Source of the DNA: Schoenoplectus triqueter
Taxonomy: Eukaryota > Streptophyta > Magnoliopsida > Poales > Cyperaceae
Direction: 5' to 3'
Length of the DNA: 64,000 bases
Assembly (NCBI GenBank): GCA_964058805.1
Contig: CAXKVV010000022.1
Coordinates: forward strand, 558,001 to 622,000
This document shows, piece by piece, positions 58,550 through 64,000 of this stretch. A model generated the notes under the pieces. The model was not told the DNA's origin and searched no databases. It worked only from the letters and a program-made list of their open reading frames with translations. Both the position numbers and the translations under genes were made by a program. How positions within the stretch are numbered: the stretch's first letter is position 1; each line of letters opens with the position of its first letter.

Positions 58550-59733
58550 TAGGTTTTTAATGCATCAGATCTTATAAGATTTGATGTTTAGATTTGATTT
58601 AAACATGGATCTATAAAAAAATTATAAGATTTATATGTGAATCTAATTTCATTTCAAATTGAACGATTTAAATGCGAATTTATGTATATTCACATAGTAG
58701 AAAAAAGATCAGATTCGGGTCATGTTTCAAATTTTATATTTAAATATTTATAATAATACTATTTATATTTAACATTAATAAAGTATGTACAATTTTTTTA
58801 CTAGTTTTAAAATATAAAGTAAATTTAAGTTTAAAAATTATCAACGACGTCATATATATTACTGATATATCCTGTACACAGAAACTGATGAAATTTCATA
58901 TATAGCATGATCACATCAAATGATTTAAATTTTAATAATTTGAAGTGAACTATTATTGTCATATCAGAAGATAATAGCTACTCTATTGGAAGTATTTCTT
59001 GTCTAAACTATACTGGTGTTTCTCTTGCTGCTCATACTTTTCCTCGAAAGTATGAAATTAAATAATTGTAATGTGATGTACACGTTCAATTAACGCATCT
59101 TTAACTTATGTATTCATTTTCAATTTTATTCGATTCTTTTTTCTTTTTCTTTTTTTGAAATGACCTGATTGCCAGAATAATAATCGTTACTAATGATATG
59201 TCCTCTTTGGGTGGCTTCACTTTTTATCCATGCTTATGAAATTTAAGAGCACGGCCCTTATATTTCTGATAAAAATAATAATTATCCATTCTTGAATGCA
59301 TGCTGCATTGAAATAGTAAACTACTATACGCAGCAGTTCATAGTGTTAATAAATCAAGCGTACAAAATTGTTGTCCTTACTCCTTTTTCCTACATATAAC
59401 CAAGTATATCTTATCGTGTATTATATGGATTTTGGTAAAGAATTGAATTATCATTTCTTAATATCTCTTATTAAATGTATCTTAGGTTTCAGTAGAAATT
59501 TACAGAGTTTTGTCGGCAACAAATTAATCAAGGGGCTTCTTGTCTCAATGATAACAACCTTCAACTGCTTTCATTAAAAGGCCCTTTCATCAATTATCAG
59601 GAACTTTCTTAAAAATAAGTTTCTTAATTCCGTTAGTTTAGGAAGTATATGTAGACATGGGGTAAAAAAAAAGTTTTATTATTGTTGCTGTTGACATTAC
59701 TGTTGTTCTGAGATTGAATTATAAAAAAATGTT

Positions 59734-59770
<37 letters not shown>

Positions 59771-60330
59771 AAATGATAATTATAACTTTTATATATCTTA
59801 TGAATATGTTGTGTTTATGGTAATAAATATTATTTTTATTGAAGTATTAAATTATAAATTATTCGATAATCACCCATTTTCATGAAGTACGTAAAAATGG
59901 GGTTATATAATAATAGGGCGCGAATCTACTAATAGTAATTAAGGAAGGTACAATTTATATTTCAGACATGCAAGATTATGGTACTATGTTAGTACCAAAC
60001 TATATATTGGTACTAATACTTTTTATACCATCCGATTTGCATCACGATTCATGTAAAAATAATTTAGATCTTTATTTTGGAGACGAAAGGTGCAATTAAT
60101 GATAAGGCGAAAAAAATTAATAAACGAGGACAATCAACACTTTTTTTTTGTGGAAATAAAGAACAGATCAAATCATACACAAATCGTAGTACAAATCAGA
60201 CAGCTAAAAAAAAATAGAAAAGCGGTCTTATCTGAAAATGCCTTTGGTGTACAACAACAAACGCTTGCCAGGATTGGCAGCTAAGCAATGATCACCACCG
60301 GGTCGATTGGTGTTGATGAAAGCGGTTTTA
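58550..60330. other. AT-rich intergenic with (TA)n run
   Basis: A (TA)n run lies at about 59737-59766. No gene recognised. Confidence 0.5.
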
Positions 60331-60837
60331 TCTTCTATTCCGATATATTTCATGTCAGTTTTCAACTGCCGTTTTGGGTGATTGAGCGTATCAACAAGAT
60401 CAGGAGAGATTTTCTGGTGCATGGAGCAAATCAGAATGGTAAAAAAGTACATCTACCGAAGGAGTTGAGATTATTAGGAGTAATAGATTTGAAGATGAAT
60501 CAGGTTTTGCTGTTAAAGTAGTACTGGTAGTGGGTCAAAAAGGAATTGTGGAAAGAAAGAAGCTTTCAAAACAACTGATTGTTTCTTCCACCTACATAGC
60601 AATCAAAAAACATCACCATTCATCAAGCAATTGAAATCCATCCTTTCATTTTGCCACTATTCAATCCTCAGAATTGCTGGTAATTGAGACACAATATCAT
60701 TCTGTTTTCATGATTGGGCCTTGGGGTACATCGCTGCTGAAATTCACCTGCCTTTACACCTTATGTTTTTGATAAAACTCTGGCAATAGATAAATCTCTG
60801 ACAATAGATAACCTGACTAGAAGAGGGTGGTATCGGT

Positions 60838-61236
60838 CGGACCCAGGTGTATTTAGGGGGGCAGGTGTCCCCCTGGATTTTAAAAAATAATATTTTTCAG
60901 TAATGTTTTCAGTAATTTGTATCTCTCTGGATTATCTGGTTATTTTTATTGAGAAAAAATGTTTAATACCGTGTATAATGAAATGATTATACAAAGATAT
61001 CAAAATATAAAGTTCCTTAGATGAAAACTTTCTTCATCAACTTGATTATCTATTACTTTGAGTTTTATTTTTTATTTTAATATATAAAATATTATTATTT
61101 TAATAATAAAATATTAGTTAAATATATTTTAAATTATTATTTTTTATTTAGTACCCGATTAGTTAATGAAATAAACCCGATAAATCATTACAATCCGATA
61201 ATTACCCTTTCTAATCAAAATTCTGAATCCACCCAT
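60838..61236. mobile_element. hAT-type MITE, family H2 copy 2, inside the LINE relic
   Basis: Reverse-complement relative of 44601-45020: it begins GGACCCAGGTGTATTTAGGG, with GGGGGGCAGGTGTCCCCCTGG just inside, and ends AATTCTGAATCCACCCATG. Interior words (AATCAAGTTGAT, ACCCGATTAGTTAATG) match along the length. Confidence 0.75.
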
Positions 61237-61524
61237 GGTGCATGGTAAAATATGTTTTTTGTGTCGGCAAAAAATGCCGAGACGGTGGATCACTTGTTCG
61301 ATAATTGCAGAACGACTTTGAAGATTTACAAACAGGTGGCATTTCGAATTGCCAATTCAGGTCTCAAAGTACAGCAGGCAATTCTTGATTCAGAGATTGA
61401 TAAAACAGACAAGAGAATCATTGCAATTACAATGTCTATCATTTGAAGGAGAGGTGCAACAGGAAATATAGAGAAACGGTTCAGACTGAAGTTCAGTTAG
61501 CAGAACAAATATACAGAGAATGGA

Positions 61525-62007
61525 CAGATTTTGTTATATATAATAATTATAAAAATCATATTATTAATAATAAGATTTATAAAAGTAAAATTTTAAATCT
61601 ATGAATAGCAGCGCGCCACCGCCACTGTCAGTGGCGCGGAGCAAACGCGTCACTGTCAGTGGCGTTTTAGTGTAAACGCGCCACTGTCAGTGGCGTCTTT
61701 ACTGAAACGCGCCACTGCCAATGGCGTCTTTGTGTAAACGCGCCACTGCCAGTGACGTGTTTACCTAAAATGGATTTTTGATCACTATAAAATACAGGCA
61801 TAATTATCTATATGCGCGGTTTGTATTTGTAGAAGACAAACGCGCCACTGGCAGTGACGCGTTTCAGTAAAGACGCCATTGACATTAGCGCGTTTGCTCC
61901 GCGCCACTGCCAGTGACGCGCTTCCATTCGTTGATTTAAAATTTTGTTTTTATTATTCTTATTATTAATAATATGATTTTTATAATTATTATATTTAAAA
62001 AAATCTG
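61525..62007. mobile_element. Mutator-like MITE with GC-rich palindromic array
   Basis: Terminal inverted repeats of about 90 bases (CAGATTTTGTTATATATAAT against ATATTTAAAAAAATCTG) and identical 9-mers GAGAATGGA on both sides (61516-61524 and 62008-62016). Long inverted ends plus a 9-bp duplication are the marks of Mutator-like elements. Removing it restores the LINE reading YREWKPLHFGS. The centre carries 31-bp GC-rich units. Confidence 0.88.
61612..61922. repeat. 31-bp palindromic units, 5 in the left arm and 3 in the right
   Basis: ACGCGCCACTGTCAGTGGCG followed by a short T-rich linker repeats with exact 31-base steps (units start at 61645, 61676, 61707 and 61738). Each has its own palindrome CACTGTCAGTG or CACTGCCAGTG. 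The right arm holds about three units in inverted orientation, separated by a 65-base AT-rich centre. Confidence 0.88.
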
Positions 62008-62049
62008 GAGAATGGAAACCTCTGCATTTTGGTTCATAAAATTCTGTGT

Positions 62050-63240
62050 TTTTTTTTAATATTTTTCCGTTTTTTCTCTTTCTTCTTTATTACCGGTTTG
62101 TTACGTTGGGTACGGTCTTAAATATCTTAAGGCTGTATTTTCTCTTTCTTTCTCTTAATAAAAAGAAAATAGAGACCATAACATTTATATTTTTATTTCA
62201 TTTTTTTCTGATTTTATAATTTTAATTTATAATCTTCACTCTTTCGATATTAAATCACCCGGTCGGGGTTGGATGACATGTTTCGTACTATTTGTTTATC
62301 AATTCAAGTCTGACAAGCCAAATTTGCCCGTCTTTGTGCTATATAATGTGTTGGACAGATGACTGTTGAACATGCCACCTCATTTTCCTTCATTAATTGT
62401 GTAGGGAAGAGAGCTCGTTATGTCAAATGTATCTAAGCAAATAGTGTTGTTTTCCTCTTGCCTCCAGGGCTCCACATGAGTTCCTAATTAGGCGGGAGAA
62501 AAAGAAAACATAATCAGAGTTGTTCATCGGATTTCGTCCAAAATAATATAATATATTATAAATAATTATATATTTAAAATAAAAATTTTCTGTAAAAAAA
62601 ATTATTAGAAATTTCTGAACATATTTATGTTTTCAAAATGTTAAAATATATTTAATTATAAAAATATTTATATTTAGCATTAATTTTATTATAGTTAAAT
62701 GATATATTTTATTTAAATTCATACTATATTATAAAATTAATTCATTATTTATAAAGATAATGTACAAAATATAATATTTTTTCTTTTGTGAGCAAAGTTG
62801 TACAATGTGTAGTTTTTTAAATAAAAATTTAATAATAGTTGATATTTAATTTATTTATTATGTAACTTTTTTTAGACCTTCCAAAATGCATGGTAAAAAA
62901 ATAGAAAATAGAATCGAGAGAAAAAATAATTTTGACTAAAATTTGAACCCTCAATTTTATGAAATCAATCAATCTCAATCATAAATTGAATACGTATATT
63001 TCAATCATTACACATTATTTGATAACATTAATGAACAAGATTAGTTCATATATTCTTTATAATATAGATATAGATATAAATATGAAATAGAGGGCCAATA
63101 CATTACACGAAAAAATATTTATAAATTTTAATCCTGATATGTAATTTCCGTAAGATTGAAGGGTCAGCCCCCAACCCTCTTAAATCCTCCCTGAGTCATT
63201 TCCCAGACTTTATTTATTCCTTGTGACAGATGATTACAAG
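62050..63240. other. AT-rich intergenic, nothing recognised
   Basis: No gene or clear element seen. Confidence 0.5.
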
Positions 63241-63242
63241 CT

Positions 63243-63786
63243 AAGGGTTCATTTGATAAATTAAAGTATAGTCTTGGAAGAGTGATAGAATAGTGTCATT
63301 TTAGAAAAGTGGTATTCTTAACTATTCAGATGAGTGAAAAGTATTATTTGATGGTTATTAATCAGAATAGTTAAAATATAGATAATTATGATGCTACTAA
63401 TGATGATGATGATGATAAAATAATAATCATAATAGTAAAATAATAATTATATTAATCATAATCATAATATAGTAATATAATAATAATAAATTATAATCAT
63501 AATAATAATCATAATTTAATAATATAATTATATAATCATAAGCATAATAATAGTAATAATAAATAATAATCATAATAGTAATATAATAATAAATCATAAT
63601 CATAATATAATAATATAATATAATCAAATAATAATTGTTATTCTATAATAGCTAAACCAGTATACCACTTTTAGCTTGGTATACCGGATTAGCACTATTT
63701 CGCACTCTTCTACTTAATCTAAAATTCATTTGATAAATTAATTCGTCGGAATAGCAATGTTATTCCATGGAGTACCAAACGGACCT
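63243..63786. mobile_element. Possible hAT-type MITE around an AT microsatellite
   Basis: Left end AAGGGTTCATTTGATAAATT and right end inverted TTAGGTCCGTTTGGTACTCC resemble the GGGTCCGTTTGGTA ends of common plant MITEs. The middle (63415-63640) is (TAATAATCA)-type simple sequence, which gives the tyrosine-rich ORF. No target duplication found. Confidence 0.4.
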
Positions 63787-64000
63787 AAGTGAAGTAAAAA
63801 TGAAGGTAAAGAAAATAAATTTAAATTTAAATCAATAGCTCATAAGTACTGAGCCTTGTTTTAAATTTTGAATTAAAAAATAAAATTAGAAATGGAGGCC
63901 TAATTAGGTGAAGGAGAGACCCAAGTATATTCAGCGAACCAAAGGCCAAGATCAGTGCAAATGCTTCCACTTTTTTGTATTTTTTTACCGAAAAGAAAAA

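Larger units (their letters stand above)
60340..62045 (+). mobile_element. LINE relic with two later insertions
   Basis: Plus-strand remains of the C-terminal half of an L1-type ORF2: FHVSFQLPFWVIERINKIRR, LRLLGVIDLK, then LTIDNLTRRGW (about 60800), then after an insertion CFLCRQKNAETVDHLFDNC-like sequence (61250-61310) and IYREW (about 61510), which resumes after a second insertion. Frame is broken several times. It is a different, older copy from the 26-28 kb LINE. Confidence 0.75.

Noticed and set aside
61612..61922. Regular 31-bp repeats resembling a CRISPR array
   Set aside because: The units are contiguous without unique spacers, lie between Mutator-type inverted ends, and the genome is a plant.

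Overview
The window looks like nuclear DNA of a flowering plant. It is very AT-rich, has introns with GT..AG borders, one long full-size ABCG/PDR transporter gene (a family of plants and fungi), and many plant-type transposable elements: Ty1-copia, LINE, hAT- and Mutator-type miniature elements and foldback elements. I cannot name the species. By my reading only one gene is intact. A second, a RING-type E3 ligase gene, looks broken. The rest is repeats.

Layout. 1-6.35 kb: a long hairpin-rich repeat (copy A, running in from the left edge) with a TATA-like promoter, chains of short hairpins, an ATGATCATG minisatellite and a 180-bp tandem array. 7-14 kb: AT-rich spacer with hAT-type and foldback miniature elements. 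15.7-22.8 kb: decayed BIG BROTHER-like RING E3 gene on the minus strand; its largest intron is filled by a decayed copia element, which itself carries a 1.18-kb solo LTR. 22.9-24.5 kb: a complete short non-autonomous LTR retrotransposon on the minus strand. 26.2-28.3 kb: a 5'-truncated LINE on the minus strand. 28.6 and 31.4 kb: two copies of one foldback family. 32.5-46.1 kb: the ABCG/PDR gene on the minus strand, 22 or 23 coding exons, all frames and splice phases consistent; intron 2 is swollen to 4.3 kb by nested elements. 46.7-47.9 kb: hAT remnant and a copia RNase H fragment. 47.9-54.6 kb: copy B of the hairpin-rich repeat. 54.7-55.5 kb: two foldbacks, one of them the same family as a foldback in the ABC intron. 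57.7-58.5 kb: hAT-type element with perfect 8-bp target duplication. 60.3-62.0 kb: a LINE relic with two later insertions, one a Mutator-like element with a perfect 9-bp target duplication and a GC-rich 31-bp palindromic array.

The most unusual signal is the hairpin-rich repeat (copies A and B). It contains dozens of small stem-loops in which the loop sequence is conserved while the stem changes on both sides so that pairing is kept, both between units and between the two copies. This is the pattern expected of conserved RNA (or cruciform) structure and is not explained by any ORF. I do not recognise the family. All exon models, target duplications and comparisons were made by eye; no search or alignment program was run.
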